Numbered from the stretch's first letter, positions 1 through 7,876 are shown. The stretch: 33,751 nt of DNA from a virus (IMGVR_UViG_3300042311_001403:1-33751); one strand, 5' to 3'. A program made the numbers and translations. Notes: a model not told the origin generated them from the letters alone.

Positions 1-651
1 AACATCTTGATTATTCCAATGATTTTCTGGAATTGCAGCATGAGCAAAAACTAAATTATCAATATTAAAATAATAATAACTTTTACTCCAAAATCTTTTT
101 AAACGTGAATTAAATGCGGAAAAATCTTCTTCACTTAATGCTTGAATTTCATTGAAAGTTTTTAAATTTCCTTGTGATAAATTTACAATTGGGGCACCAT
201 CTTCAATTAAACTATAACGAAAATGTTTTCGTTCATGATTTGATTTTAAACAAATAGCTCGCCCTTGTTCACATAAATCATAAACAATTTCAAAACATTT
301 TAAATTTTCTTGACCATGATCTAAAATATCTCCTAAGAAAATTATCAAAGCATCAATCTTATTTGCCATTTCAACAAATGAATTTAATGCTGATAAATTA
401 CCATGAAGATCACCAACAACCAATATATCATTTTTTTCATAAACAATTTTATCAGTTAAACGAAATTTTTGTTTTATAAAATTGATTTTTTCTTCCCAAT
501 ATTCATTATTTGGGTATTGTAATTCAACTTCTTTTCCGCATTCTAATAAACGATTAAATTCATTTAAGAAAATGCTCCAAACATGATCTTTTTCTGTTTT
601 ATAACCAAAATATTCTTTTTGTATATTCCACCAATTAAGTATTTTTTTCAT
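1..651 (-). CDS. Calcineurin-like metallophosphoesterase, 3' end outside window
   Basis: The frame is open from the ATG at 651 to the window edge (217 codons), so the C-terminus is missing. Motifs of the PPP/calcineurin-like phosphoesterase fold appear in order: GDLHGN (about residues 80-85), GDILDHG (107-113), SNHE (137-140, usually GNHE), and a later FAHA segment in the place of the usual HGG-type metal ligand. Such enzymes use two metal ions to cleave phosphomonoesters or diesters; the substrate (phosphoprotein, nucleotide or RNA end) cannot be told. It is the last visible gene of the minus-strand operon led by the RNA ligase and overlaps its upstream neighbour by 17 bases, implying translational coupling. 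Family call is firm from motifs; specificity is unknown. Confidence 0.85.
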   Translation of the reverse strand, partial: MKKILNWWNIQKEYFGYKTEKDHVWSIFLNEFNRLLECGKEVELQYPNNEYWEEKINFIKQKFRLTDKIVYEKNDILVVGDLHGNLSALNSFVEMANKIDALIIFLGDILDHGQENLKCFEIVYDLCEQGRAICLKSNHERKHFRYSLIEDGAPIVNLSQGNLKTFNEIQALSEEDFSAFNSRLKRFWSKSYYYFNIDNLVFAHAAIPENHWNNQDV

Positions 652-1036
652 TTCTTATCTCATCAAAAACAATTTTTGTAAATTCAACCATTTCTTCGCT
701 TGCATTGAAATGTTTTAATCGTTGTTTAATATTTAATTTTCTTTCTTCAGTAAAATCCGAAACATGCATCTTTTTAAGATAAATTCGCCAATATTGGAAT
801 AAAACATTTGGTTCATAATAAATGTTGAAAAAATTATCTGATCCCCAAAAAATTTCAGCACACAATGCGCCTGATCGTTCTTTTTCATGAAGAACATAAT
901 TTAAATCAATTAATTTTTCTTTTAATGGATGATATGTATCATCATGTTTAGATAAAAACATGTTTTCTAAATGACACTCTAATTTATATTGAGCAAAAGC
1001 ATTACGTTCTTCTAAAGTTGTTTCTTTTTTAGTCAT
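635..1036 (-). CDS. Hypothetical protein, 133 aa
   Basis: I do not recognise this protein. The start is placed at the ATG (residues MTKKETT) whose ATGA overlaps the stop of the upstream gene; an upstream in-frame ATG would extend it into that gene by a few residues. The protein is hydrophilic with many Lys and Glu, has one Cys-containing segment near residue 20 and another near 58, and shows no signal peptide or membrane segment. It lies in the RNA-ligase operon and overlaps the metallophosphoesterase start. Unlike its two upstream neighbours it lacks the shared TD-x-x-L-W C-terminal motif. Confidence 0.7.
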   Translation of the reverse strand: MTKKETTLEERNAFAQYKLECHLENMFLSKHDDTYHPLKEKLIDLNYVLHEKERSGALCAEIFWGSDNFFNIYYEPNVLFQYWRIYLKKMHVSDFTEERKLNIKQRLKHFNASEEMVEFTKIVFDEIRNEKNT

Positions 1037-1350
1037 GATTTTAATCTCCATAAACAATAATCAGTATTTGATATTTCACTATAAACTACATAAAATATTA
1101 AATCATCTATAACAATTTCTAAAATTTCTGGTTTAAAATTATTATTTTTTAGATGAATGACTAATTCATCTAAAAACCATACATTACCAATTAAAGTATC
1201 ATTAAGTAAATGTTGTTTATATTCATCAAAATTAAATAATAAAATATTATTTGGAAGAATTTGCATGTCTAAAAAATAAATATCAGGTTTATTTAATTCT
1301 ATTATTTTTGGATTATTAAAAATTTTCTCAATTGTTTCACTGTCCATCAT
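1033..1350 (-). CDS. Small protein ending in the shared TD-x-x-LW C-terminal motif, 105 aa
   Basis: The product is unrecognised. The start at 1350 is preceded by GGAG at 5 bases. The body is acidic and rich in Asn, Ile and Leu; the last segment is a probable beta strand followed by NTDYCLWRLKS. That ending matches the endings of about fourteen other small proteins in the window (see findings). It overlaps the upstream gene by 14 bases and the downstream gene by ATGA, so it is part of the RNA-ligase operon. The shared tail argues for a common partner or fate, but nothing in the sequence says which. Confidence 0.75.
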   Translation of the reverse strand: MMDSETIEKIFNNPKIIELNKPDIYFLDMQILPNNILLFNFDEYKQHLLNDTLIGNVWFLDELVIHLKNNNFKPEILEIVIDDLIFYVVYSEISNTDYCLWRLKS

Positions 1351-1672
1351 GTAAACTCCATAAAATTTCTTGTGTATTATCCAATTGACAATAAATTATA
1401 ACATAATTATTAACATGATTAAAATGAAAATGTTTATATTCAATTCCGAATAAATTTATTTTATTATAATCTTTAATAAAAATTAAATTATAAGGAAAAG
1501 AACCAAATTCTCGGATAAAATTAAAATATTCATCTAATTTATATAAATTTAAACATATATCTTTAGTATCAATATTTTTTAAATCTAAAAAACGAAGATT
1601 TTCTAATTGTAAAATTTTTCTAAAATCTTCGTTTTCTAATAACCACTCAATTGTTTTTTCAATATCACTCAT
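1337..1672 (-). CDS. Small protein with a variant of the shared C-terminal motif, 111 aa
   Basis: Start chosen at the ATG at 1672 (MSDIEKT), which overlaps the RNA-ligase stop by 8 bases; the longer frame reaching 1726 would lie inside the ligase gene. The protein ends in NTQEILWSLHDGQ, a diverged form of the TD-x-(V/I)-L-W-x-L tail. Its N-terminal part is probably helical (WLLENEDFRKILQ) and its C-terminal half is rich in aromatic beta-like stretches. No enzymatic motif is visible. It is the second gene of the operon after the RNA ligase. Confidence 0.72.
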   Translation of the reverse strand: MSDIEKTIEWLLENEDFRKILQLENLRFLDLKNIDTKDICLNLYKLDEYFNFIREFGSFPYNLIFIKDYNKINLFGIEYKHFHFNHVNNYVIIYCQLDNTQEILWSLHDGQ

Positions 1673-2858
1673 CAATAGTTGTATTCCTTGACCAAACAAT
1701 TTTAAAAATTTCCCGAACTTGCTCAATATTATTTTTATTGTTTAATTTCTTTTTAATCGTCTTAACAACAAAATCTTGGAAATTAAACAATTGATTTTCA
1801 AAATAACCAAAATAAGCAGCTTGAGTTAAACGATTTTCTTTTGAAACTTGTTCAGCAAAATAACGACGAGAATTGTCAATTTTTTTGCAATTTTCGTAAA
1901 GTTCTTTTACTGAAATCTCAAGATTTTTTGAATAATCATCGACATTTTTCCAAAATTTCTTTTGAAAATCAATTAGAATTTTTTGATCATTTTCGTCAAG
2001 TAAAGCAATTGAATCATCTACTTGATCAGCAACGATTAATTCTAAAACTCGCTTTTCTGAACTTAAAGCATCGATTGCGCGATGTCGAACAAGATACCAA
2101 TCTAGCTTGATTTTTACTTTTTGATCGTTATCCAGAAACCAAATAACGTAACCTTCAAAATTATCTTTTGCTTGGGTTACTAATTCATGAATATTTTTTC
2201 CATTGTACACATTTACAATAGGAATATTATATTCTTTTGCCCACATTTCTTGAATATTACGCGCAATATAATCGCCAGTAATATTATCACGAATAGCAGT
2301 CATAATTAGATTATCTTCTGGATAATCTACTACAACTTTATTTTCACGACTGACAAATTCAAAAAGAACAGTGCGATTTAATTTAATTTGATCCAATACA
2401 AAACTCGCATAGTTCGGTTTATCTTGAACAAAATTATCAACAATTTTAGCAATATCGGTATCGCCCATTTTAGTTGACCAAATAATTTTGTTATCAACCA
2501 ACATAGGCGCAATCATACTACCATCTAACTTATCCATGATAAGATGATTACGAGAAAAATCTAACCGATGCGTTTCAGGCATTTGATCCATATTAAAAAA
2601 CTTTTCAAATTTACGTGCAATCAAATTACCATTAAGATCAAAGGTTAAACCGCGACATTCACGCAAAATTGCACGACGACGATTTTCTAAAACATCTTTT
2701 GTATTAATCCTTGGGAACAAATCGGGAGTTTGAAACGCATAATTGAAAACAATATATCCTTCTTTTACAACACGCAAAAACGCAGTAACACCCAATTGAT
2801 TATTAAAATCATTGGTTACTTGAGTTACTTCATCAAGGGTAAGATTATCGGGAAACAT
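1665..2858 (-). CDS. rnlA: T4 Rnl1-type RNA ligase
   Basis: ATP-dependent RNA ligase of the T4 RNA ligase 1 (gp63) family, which joins 3'-OH and 5'-phosphate RNA ends and in T4 repairs tRNA cut by host anticodon nuclease. Motif I is KLDGS with the expected adenylated lysine at residue 110; an RECRG segment lies upstream (67-71); FEGYVIW matches motif IV, and KIKLDWYLVRH matches motif V, closely resembling the T4 KIKSDWY segment. At 397 residues it is slightly longer than T4 Rnl1 (374). The start has a strong ribosome site (AAGGAG). It leads a five-gene operon ending in a metallophosphoesterase; a polynucleotide kinase, its usual partner, is encoded near 15.5 kb. Confidence 0.9.
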   Translation of the reverse strand: MFPDNLTLDEVTQVTNDFNNQLGVTAFLRVVKEGYIVFNYAFQTPDLFPRINTKDVLENRRRAILRECRGLTFDLNGNLIARKFEKFFNMDQMPETHRLDFSRNHLIMDKLDGSMIAPMLVDNKIIWSTKMGDTDIAKIVDNFVQDKPNYASFVLDQIKLNRTVLFEFVSRENKVVVDYPEDNLIMTAIRDNITGDYIARNIQEMWAKEYNIPIVNVYNGKNIHELVTQAKDNFEGYVIWFLDNDQKVKIKLDWYLVRHRAIDALSSEKRVLELIVADQVDDSIALLDENDQKILIDFQKKFWKNVDDYSKNLEISVKELYENCKKIDNSRRYFAEQVSKENRLTQAAYFGYFENQLFNFQDFVVKTIKKKLNNKNNIEQVREIFKIVWSRNTTIDE

Positions 2859-2885
2859 TGTTTAAACTCCTTTGTTAATAATAAG

Positions 2886-2913
2886 AGTTTAACATAGTTT
2901 ATATAAAACGCAA
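2886..2913 (-). promoter_or_regulatory. Possible promoter for the RNA-ligase operon
   Basis: Read on the minus strand, TTGCGT is followed after 16 bases by TAAACT, a weak sigma70-like pair placed just upstream of the ligase ribosome site. It lies between the upstream operon's terminator and the ligase start, where a promoter is expected. The -35 box deviates from TTGACA. Confidence 0.3.
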
Positions 2914-2917
2914 GAAA

Positions 2918-2946
2918 AAAGAGAGGAATTTAATTCCCCTCTTTAG
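2918..2946 (-). terminator. Rho-independent terminator
   Basis: On the minus strand an AGAGGGGAATT / AATTCCTCTC stem with almost no loop is followed by six T residues. It begins at the stop codon of the 65-aa-frame gene just upstream. The same AT-cored design (GAGGGAAATTT stems) recurs at 15.42 and 26.01 kb, so this is the phage's standard terminator type. Confidence 0.8.
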
Positions 2947-3138
2947 TTATTCAATTAAATTTTCTATGTATGAGATTTGCTCATTAGAAAGATCGGAGAA
3001 TAATAAGCTATCATTTTCCGATAATTTGCCATTATTATCTAAAATTAATTGAAGCAAACGCAGTTTTTTATGAAATGGATAACCATCTAAATAATCGTTA
3101 ATTTTCTGAAAAATATTTTTAAATGTTGAGTCATCCAT
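2947..3138 (-). CDS. Small hypothetical protein, 63 aa
   Basis: A single-gene transcription unit with its own promoter (3173-3201) and terminator (2918-2946), which supports it being real. Two in-frame ATGs lie close together; the second (MDDSTF) is chosen because GGAG sits 7 bases before it, but only 1 base before the first. The sequence is acidic and probably helical (a leucine-rich LRLLQLILDNN stretch, then SLLFSDLSNEQISYIENLIE). No family was recognised. Confidence 0.65.
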   Translation of the reverse strand: MDDSTFKNIFQKINDYLDGYPFHKKLRLLQLILDNNGKLSENDSLLFSDLSNEQISYIENLIE

Positions 3139-3172
3139 AAACATTCTCCTTGTTTACATTATTTGATAAACT

Positions 3173-3201
3173 AATATAGAAAATTTTCTGATTTTTGTCA
3201 A
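3173..3201 (-). promoter_or_regulatory. Promoter with conserved spacer
   Basis: On the minus strand: TTGACA, 17 bases, TATATT. The spacer ends in AGAAAATTTTC, as in the promoters at 14.80, 19.28, 22.23 and 33.71 kb. It drives the small gene ending at 2947. Confidence 0.75.
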
Positions 3202-3204
3202 TGA

Positions 3205-3540
3205 TTAATTTTGCAAAAACCACAAAACTCGTTCGGTTTCACTTAAACCAATTGCATCGAAATAAATATCTGGATTTGGATGATTTTTTAACCAAGCATT
3301 GATATCTTTTCCATAATATTTTCCATCTAACCAAAAATTATAATCACCATTTATATAAACAACGGCGGGACCAATTAATCTATACAAACGCCAACCTTTT
3401 TTACACCAAACTTTTGTTCCAATTTCTAAACTTTCATAAGCTGGCGTATTTTCATCAGGTGAAGAAACATCATACTTAGGAACTTCATCGTAATCATCGG
3501 TTGTAAATTTTTCACCATCAACATAATAAATATAAGCCAA
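3205..3540 (-). CDS. YYVDGEKF / HRLTGPA-type paralogue A (LW-tail class), 111 aa
   Basis: Member of the window's repeated small-protein family: N-terminal IYYVDGEKFTT, a PDENTPAYE segment, a Trp/Cys patch (KVWCKKGW), an IGPA variant of the HRLTGPA core, a WLDGKYYG hairpin-like segment and a WLKNHPNPDIYFDAIG module. It ends in SETERVLWFLQN, the shared C-terminal tail. The core resembles phage MORN-like repeats, whose function is unclear. The start is TTG, adjacent to the IF-3 stop; it is chosen because the resulting N-terminus aligns with the ATG-started paralogues. It is the last gene of the IF-3/ClpX operon. Confidence 0.78.
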   Translation of the reverse strand: MAYIYYVDGEKFTTDDYDEVPKYDVSSPDENTPAYESLEIGTKVWCKKGWRLYRLIGPAVVYINGDYNFWLDGKYYGKDINAWLKNHPNPDIYFDAIGLSETERVLWFLQN

Positions 3541-4059
3541 TTATTGTTTGATGCCTTTTAATACAACAATAATTTGTTTTCCTGAATCTTGTAATTGTTG
3601 TTCAACTGTATAAAGATTATTGGGAATCAAATCGATAAATTCTTGCATTGTATCGAAGCCAACTGCTTTATTACTTTGTTCACGCCCTTTAAAACGCATG
3701 ACAATTTTAACTAAATCTCCAACTGATAGAAATTCTTTTGTGCGATTGGCTTTGACATTTAAATCACCAGTATCAGTTACAGGACGCAATTGAATTTCTT
3801 TTAATTGAATTTCTTTTGCGCGTTGTGCTGATCGTTGTGCTTTAAAAGTTTTTTCTTTTTCATAAAAATACTTTCCAGCATCAAGCATTTTTGTTACTGG
3901 AATTTCGTTTGGTCCAATTGAAATTTGAACTAAATCTAAATTTTTTTCATAAGCCATTTGGATTGCAGCATTACGATTAAATTCACCAAGTTTAGTTCCA
4001 TTTTCGTCAATTAAAAGCACACGATAGGAACGAATATCTTCATTAATAATTTTACTCAA
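3541..4059 (-). CDS. infC: Translation initiation factor IF-3
   Basis: Full-length IF-3 (172 aa; bacterial proteins are about 180). The N-domain starts INEDIRSYRVLLIDENGTKLGEF and continues through LDLVQIS and KMLDAGKYFYEKEK; the C-domain has KEIQLRPVTDTGDLNVK, the FLSVGDLVKIVMRFKGRE segment that contacts the 30S subunit, and a final IIVVLKGIKQ strand. IF-3 binds the 30S subunit, blocks 70S formation and proofreads the start codon. A phage copy could bias initiation towards phage messages, several of which here start with TTG or lack a clear ribosome site; that link is inference. It lies one base downstream of clpX in the same operon. Confidence 0.92.
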   Translation of the reverse strand: MSKIINEDIRSYRVLLIDENGTKLGEFNRNAAIQMAYEKNLDLVQISIGPNEIPVTKMLDAGKYFYEKEKTFKAQRSAQRAKEIQLKEIQLRPVTDTGDLNVKANRTKEFLSVGDLVKIVMRFKGREQSNKAVGFDTMQEFIDLIPNNLYTVEQQLQDSGKQIIVVLKGIKQ

Positions 4060-4060
4060 G

Positions 4061-5305
4061 TTATCTCCGTTTTAAAATAGGTTTAAAGTTTGTAATTGTT
4101 TCTTCGTTGACTATAACAGTTTTAAAGCCTTTGTCAACAATGTTTTGTAAATCATATAAAATAGGTTCTAAAATTTTTTCCATAATTCTACGTAAACTTC
4201 TAGCCCCTGTGTTTGTTTTAATTGCTTCTTTTGCAATTAAAGTTAATGCATTATCAGTAAATTTTAATTTTAAATCGTGAATTTCAAAGATAGCTTTATA
4301 TTGATCAACTAAACAATTTTTTGGTTTAGTTAAAATATTTTTTAATTCACTTTCATTTAATGCTTTTAATTCAGCAATAACCGGAATTCTTCCGACTAAT
4401 TCTGGTATTAATCCAAAAGTATATAAATCTTCAATTTGAATTTTATCGGTTGTTATTTCTTCTTTAGTTTGGTTAAAACCAATATTACCTTTATTAATTC
4501 TACGTTCAATAATTTTCTTTAACCCAACAAATGCACCACCAAATACAAATAATATATTATCAGTATGTACAACCGCTTGTGGTCCTTGAGGCATTTTTCC
4601 TTTACCCATGTGAACGTTTACAGCAGTTCCTTCAATTAATTTCAATAATGATTGTTGAACACCTTCACCACCAATATCTTTTGAAACAATATTATCAGAT
4701 GATTTTTTTGCTTTTTTATCAATTTCATCAATATAAACAATACCTAAAGATGCTAATCCAGCATCACCACCTGCTTCTTGATAAAGTTTATTAATGATAC
4801 TTTCTACATCTTCACCTACATAACCAGCTTCGGTAAATGAAGTAGCATCAACATGAACAAAAGGCAAATCCAACATACGAGATAATGTTTTTAACAAATA
4901 AGTTTTTCCTGAACCACTTGGGCCTAATAATAATACATTTGATTTCTCAATTTCTGTTTCTTGGCCCATCATTAAAGATCGAATTCTATTGTGATGATTG
5001 AATAAAGCAACTGATAAGGTTTTTTTAGCTTCTTCTTGTCCACAAACATATTCATCTAAAAATTCTTTAATTTCATTTGGATAAGGAAAATCATCTTCTT
5101 CTAATTCATCGATTTCATCGGTTTGTTCACTAATTTCTTGCTTATTTTCGTGTTTGGTTTCTTTTGATGCTTGAATTGCTTGATTGGCCGTTGTTACACA
5201 TGTTTCGCATATATATACTGGACTTTCAGATGATTCGTTACAAACAAATATTTCTTTATTATCATTTTGTATTTTACCACATAAAAAACATTGAATTGTT
5301 GACAT
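4061..5305 (-). CDS. clpX: ATP-dependent unfoldase ClpX
   Basis: Complete ClpX (414 aa). It has a C4 zinc-binding domain (Cys6, Cys9, Cys33, Cys36), then an acidic linker, and an AAA+ core with Walker A GPSGSGKT (128-135), the substrate-gripping pore loop GYVG (161-164), Walker B IVYIDE (189-194), the arginine-finger segment PELVGRIP (about 301-308) and sensor II GARSLRR (367-373). An IGF tripeptide is retained at 275-277, the loop by which ClpX docks on ClpP, so it can probably work with host ClpP. No clpP is in the window. Role in the phage is inferred: selective unfolding or degradation, perhaps with altered substrate choice. The start overlaps the upstream stop as TAATG. Confidence 0.95.
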   Translation of the reverse strand: MSTIQCFLCGKIQNDNKEIFVCNESSESPVYICETCVTTANQAIQASKETKHENKQEISEQTDEIDELEEDDFPYPNEIKEFLDEYVCGQEEAKKTLSVALFNHHNRIRSLMMGQETEIEKSNVLLLGPSGSGKTYLLKTLSRMLDLPFVHVDATSFTEAGYVGEDVESIINKLYQEAGGDAGLASLGIVYIDEIDKKAKKSSDNIVSKDIGGEGVQQSLLKLIEGTAVNVHMGKGKMPQGPQAVVHTDNILFVFGGAFVGLKKIIERRINKGNIGFNQTKEEITTDKIQIEDLYTFGLIPELVGRIPVIAELKALNESELKNILTKPKNCLVDQYKAIFEIHDLKLKFTDNALTLIAKEAIKTNTGARSLRRIMEKILEPILYDLQNIVDKGFKTVIVNEETITNFKPILKRR

Positions 5306-6600
5306 TAAATTTTTCCTTTACTAATTCTATCACCACCGGGAGTTAATTGTATTTCTTTGGCAATGTTAACTATTTCTTCTACAACAGTTGGATTATTTTC
5401 TAATATCTGAATGATTTGTTCCTTTCTTAATGACGCATCCATTGATTGCAATTCTTGCAATAATGTTACTGAATTCATTCTATTAACTTGATCTTCTAAT
5501 TTTTCTATCTGTTCATCTTTATCTAAAATAATTTTATCTAAATCGTTAATATTATTTTTTAATGTATTGATTTCATTAGAATAATTTTCTATTTTTTCAT
5601 TTAAACTTTCTTTATCATTAAATTCTTGAGAAAAAACATCGACATTTTTATCATATTCTTTTATTTTATCTTGCAATTCACTAATTTCAATTGAACGATG
5701 ATTTAATAAATCAGAATATTTTATTTTTTCTTCTTTTATTTCATTTAAATTATCAGTTAATGTTTTAATTTCATTATTTTTATCTTCTAATGATAATTTT
5801 AAACTGTCGATTGTTTGTTCAAATTGATTAATTTCTTGTTTTGAAACTTTTTTCTTTTTATCTTCAAAATATTCTTCTAATTTAATACTGCCTGCTATCA
5901 CCATTGCTATTGCAAATGGATCAAAAGCAACAATTAATAATACAATTATTATTATAACTGCATATTCAGGTTCAACACCAAATAATTTAGAAACATATTT
6001 TACTGGTCCTAATTTAGCCTCAACATCAGCATTTTTTTGTTTAAATGGTAAAATTTCATCATTTATTTTATTAATTTTTTCATTATTCGCTTGAATTGAT
6101 TTTTCTAATTGTTCACGTTCGATTTTTTGTTTTGTTCTTGCCGCTTCACCTTGAGTTGCTTTATCATTTTTCAAAAAAGTTTCAATTGATTTATCAAGTA
6201 AAGCAATTTTATCATTTAATCTTTTATTGTCTTCTACTATATTATTTTTTTGTGTTTCTAATTGTGAAATTTGTAATTCAATACCAGCTTTTGGTGCTTC
6301 TTGCTCTAAATGCCCTCTTGACAAATAACCATAAACACCTAAAGCATTGATAATCATCAATAATCCAATACATAAACCAATAAAACTTTTCAACGGCCAT
6401 TTGAATTTAGGGTTTTTCCAATTGGCATGTAAAACCGCAGCCATTAATAATTTACCTGCTTCTAATACAACACCCATGATTGCTACTGGAATTGCAGCAG
6501 CGGCAAATAAAGCCATTAATCCATAAACACTAAAATAAGCTGCAACTCCACTGATAATTACGCTCATTAATATTATAAGTAATCCTATAAATAATTTCAT
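5305..6600 (-). CDS. Membrane protein with long coiled coils, 431 aa
   Basis: Three hydrophobic segments near the N-terminus (about 3-24, 27-48, 71-93) and a fourth at about 213-235 anchor the protein in the membrane. Between and after them lie Lys/Glu-rich heptad-like regions (about 104-190 and 250-400), strongly coiled-coil in character. The ATG at 6600 is preferred over the TTG at 6618; an AAGG lies 11-12 bases upstream of it. No enzymatic motif is seen. It sits directly upstream of clpX (TAATG overlap), so ClpX and this protein are probably co-produced; a membrane scaffold or inner-membrane host-takeover role is possible but unproven. Confidence 0.8.
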   Translation of the reverse strand: MKLFIGLLIILMSVIISGVAAYFSVYGLMALFAAAAIPVAIMGVVLEAGKLLMAAVLHANWKNPKFKWPLKSFIGLCIGLLMIINALGVYGYLSRGHLEQEAPKAGIELQISQLETQKNNIVEDNKRLNDKIALLDKSIETFLKNDKATQGEAARTKQKIEREQLEKSIQANNEKINKINDEILPFKQKNADVEAKLGPVKYVSKLFGVEPEYAVIIIIVLLIVAFDPFAIAMVIAGSIKLEEYFEDKKKKVSKQEINQFEQTIDSLKLSLEDKNNEIKTLTDNLNEIKEEKIKYSDLLNHRSIEISELQDKIKEYDKNVDVFSQEFNDKESLNEKIENYSNEINTLKNNINDLDKIILDKDEQIEKLEDQVNRMNSVTLLQELQSMDASLRKEQIIQILENNPTVVEEIVNIAKEIQLTPGGDRISKGKI

Positions 6601-6652
6601 TTGATTTGTTACCTTCAATTTTTCTTAATAATAACTAAAAGTTATGTTAAAA

Positions 6653-6904
6653 TCAATTTTTTAATTTCCATAAAACTTCATCAGTTGGATTTAACCAATA
6701 AATTACTGAATTGCCTTTTTTAGAAAACCATAAAGAAATTGATTGATTAAGAAAACTTAAATCATAATCGATTTTTCTATATTGATTTATTAAATGTTTT
6801 TGATGCGTTATATTGAATAATGCATAAGGATAAAAATAAAAATCAGTTGGAGAAATTGATTTTAGTTCAATTTGAGTTGGATGAAAAATTACTTCGTAAA
6901 ACAT
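6653..6904 (-). CDS. Small protein ending in TDEVLWKLKN, 83 aa
   Basis: The product is unrecognised. It has an aromatic-rich N-terminal half (FYEVIFHPTQ, DFYFYPYALF) and then the tail NPTDEVLWKLKN, one of the clearest examples of the shared C-terminal motif. It carries no YYIDG module, so the tail is not simply a feature of that family. No ribosome site is obvious; it starts 10 bases after the stop of paralogue B, so translation is probably coupled. Confidence 0.7.
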   Translation of the reverse strand: MFYEVIFHPTQIELKSISPTDFYFYPYALFNITHQKHLINQYRKIDYDLSFLNQSISLWFSKKGNSVIYWLNPTDEVLWKLKN

Positions 6905-6914
6905 ATTGTATTTA

Positions 6915-7223
6915 TTAAGAATATTTTAATAACATTTCAACTTGAAAGGTATTATCTTGATTTGGATGATCTTTCAACCAATCATGTATATTTTCATAAT
7001 ATTTTCCATTTAAATAAAATTGACAAGTTCCATCAACCATAATTCTAGCAGGTCCAGTTAATCGATGTAAAATTTGTCCTTTTTCACACCAAGCCTTACT
7101 TCCAGTATTAATATCTTCATAAGCGGGCGTATTTTCATTTGGTGATGAAATAACATCCCAAGGGATTAGTTTTCTAATATCAGTTAGAAACTTTTCACCA
7201 TCAATATAATAAATATATTTCAT
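6915..7223 (-). CDS. YYIDGEKF / HRLTGPA-type paralogue B (LLKYS-tail class), 102 aa
   Basis: Starts MKYIYYIDGEKF at the ATG at 7223; the longer frame to 7265 runs inside the upstream paralogue. Family modules in order: YYIDGEKF, PNENTPAYED, KAWCEKG, LHRLTGPAR, FYLNGKYYE, WLKDHPNQD. It ends FQVEMLLKYS rather than in the LW tail, so it belongs to the second C-terminal class, together with the copies at 18.86, 23.92 and 26.16 kb. Adjacent to paralogue C of the other class, suggesting tandem duplication followed by tail divergence or swapping. Confidence 0.8.
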   Translation of the reverse strand: MKYIYYIDGEKFLTDIRKLIPWDVISSPNENTPAYEDINTGSKAWCEKGQILHRLTGPARIMVDGTCQFYLNGKYYENIHDWLKDHPNQDNTFQVEMLLKYS

Positions 7224-7227
7224 TTTT

Positions 7228-7605
7228 TTATTTCTGTAAAAACCATAAAACTCTATCGGTTTCATTCATCCCAATTGCATCGAAGTATAAATCTGGATTT
7301 GGATGATCTTTTAACCAATCTTGAACATTGTCATATGTTTTACCATTTACATAAAATGTTTTAGTTCCATCTGATAAAATGGAAACAGGGCCTGTTAAGC
7401 GATGAAGAATATGTCCTTCTAAACACCAATGTTTATGACCAGTTTTTAAATCCTCAAAAGCAGGCGTGTTTTCATTAGGTGAAGAATGTTTAAACCAAGG
7501 AATTGTAGTGATTTTATTAGTTGTAAATTTTTCACCATCTACGTAATAAATATATCTTTTTTGTTTAATAAAAAATGATTTTATTTTTTGTATAAATTTA
7601 TTCAT
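7228..7605 (-). CDS. YYVDGEKF / HRLTGPA-type paralogue C (LW-tail class), 125 aa
   Basis: Has a lysine-rich N-terminal extension (MNKFIQKIKSFFIKQK) not present in other copies, possibly an amphipathic helix, followed by YIYYVDGEKFTT, PNENTPAFED, KHWCLEG, LHRLTGPV, FYVNGKTYD and WLKDHPNPDLYFDAIGM, ending NETDRVLWFLQK. It is the first gene of the operon running down to IF-3, clpX and paralogue A, behind a TTGACA-N17-TAAGAT promoter. The conserved Trp/Cys patch and the HRLTGPA core look structural rather than catalytic. Confidence 0.8.
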   Translation of the reverse strand: MNKFIQKIKSFFIKQKRYIYYVDGEKFTTNKITTIPWFKHSSPNENTPAFEDLKTGHKHWCLEGHILHRLTGPVSILSDGTKTFYVNGKTYDNVQDWLKDHPNPDLYFDAIGMNETDRVLWFLQK

Positions 7606-7611
7606 ATTATC

Positions 7612-7640
7612 ATCTTACTTAAAATTTGTCTTTATGTCAA
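7612..7640 (-). promoter_or_regulatory. Promoter of the paralogue C / clpX / infC operon
   Basis: On the minus strand: TTGACA, 17 bases, TAAGAT, immediately upstream of the first gene of the operon. The -10 box belongs to a second class (TAAGAT or TAAAGT), also seen at 21.86 and 24.61 kb, and lacks the AAAATTTTC spacer. Confidence 0.55.
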
Positions 7641-7660
7641 CCGTTTACCTAAATAGTTTT

Positions 7661-7876
7661 TTATTTTTTACCGAATTTACTCTTTGGATTACTAATCTCT
7701 TGTTTAATACGAAAAATAGCTTTTTCTAATTCATTATTACTATCGCGCAATAATTTTTGTTTGCAATAATTTTCAATTGCATTACGAAACGTATAACCAG
7801 AACCATAATACGAACCATAATATCCATTCTTGAAACAAATATTTTGTGCTTCTTGCAATGTCATTGCATGTTTCAT
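7661..7876 (-). CDS. Small hypothetical protein, 71 aa
   Basis: The frame can begin at a TTG at 7912, but no ribosome site precedes it; the ATG at 7876 (MKHAMTLQEAQ) has AAAG at 9 bases and is preferred. The sequence contains a Tyr/Gly-rich loop (GYYGSYYGSGYTF) and ends in a basic stretch (SKFGKK). No family recognised. It follows the 140-aa gene in a two-gene operon. Confidence 0.55.
   Translation of the reverse strand: MKHAMTLQEAQNICFKNGYYGSYYGSGYTFRNAIENYCKQKLLRDSNNELEKAIFRIKQEISNPKSKFGKK

Noticed and set aside
1841-2110. Plus-strand 89-aa frame inside the RNA ligase gene
   Set aside because: Shadow of a gene with clear ligase motifs on the other strand; no ribosome site.
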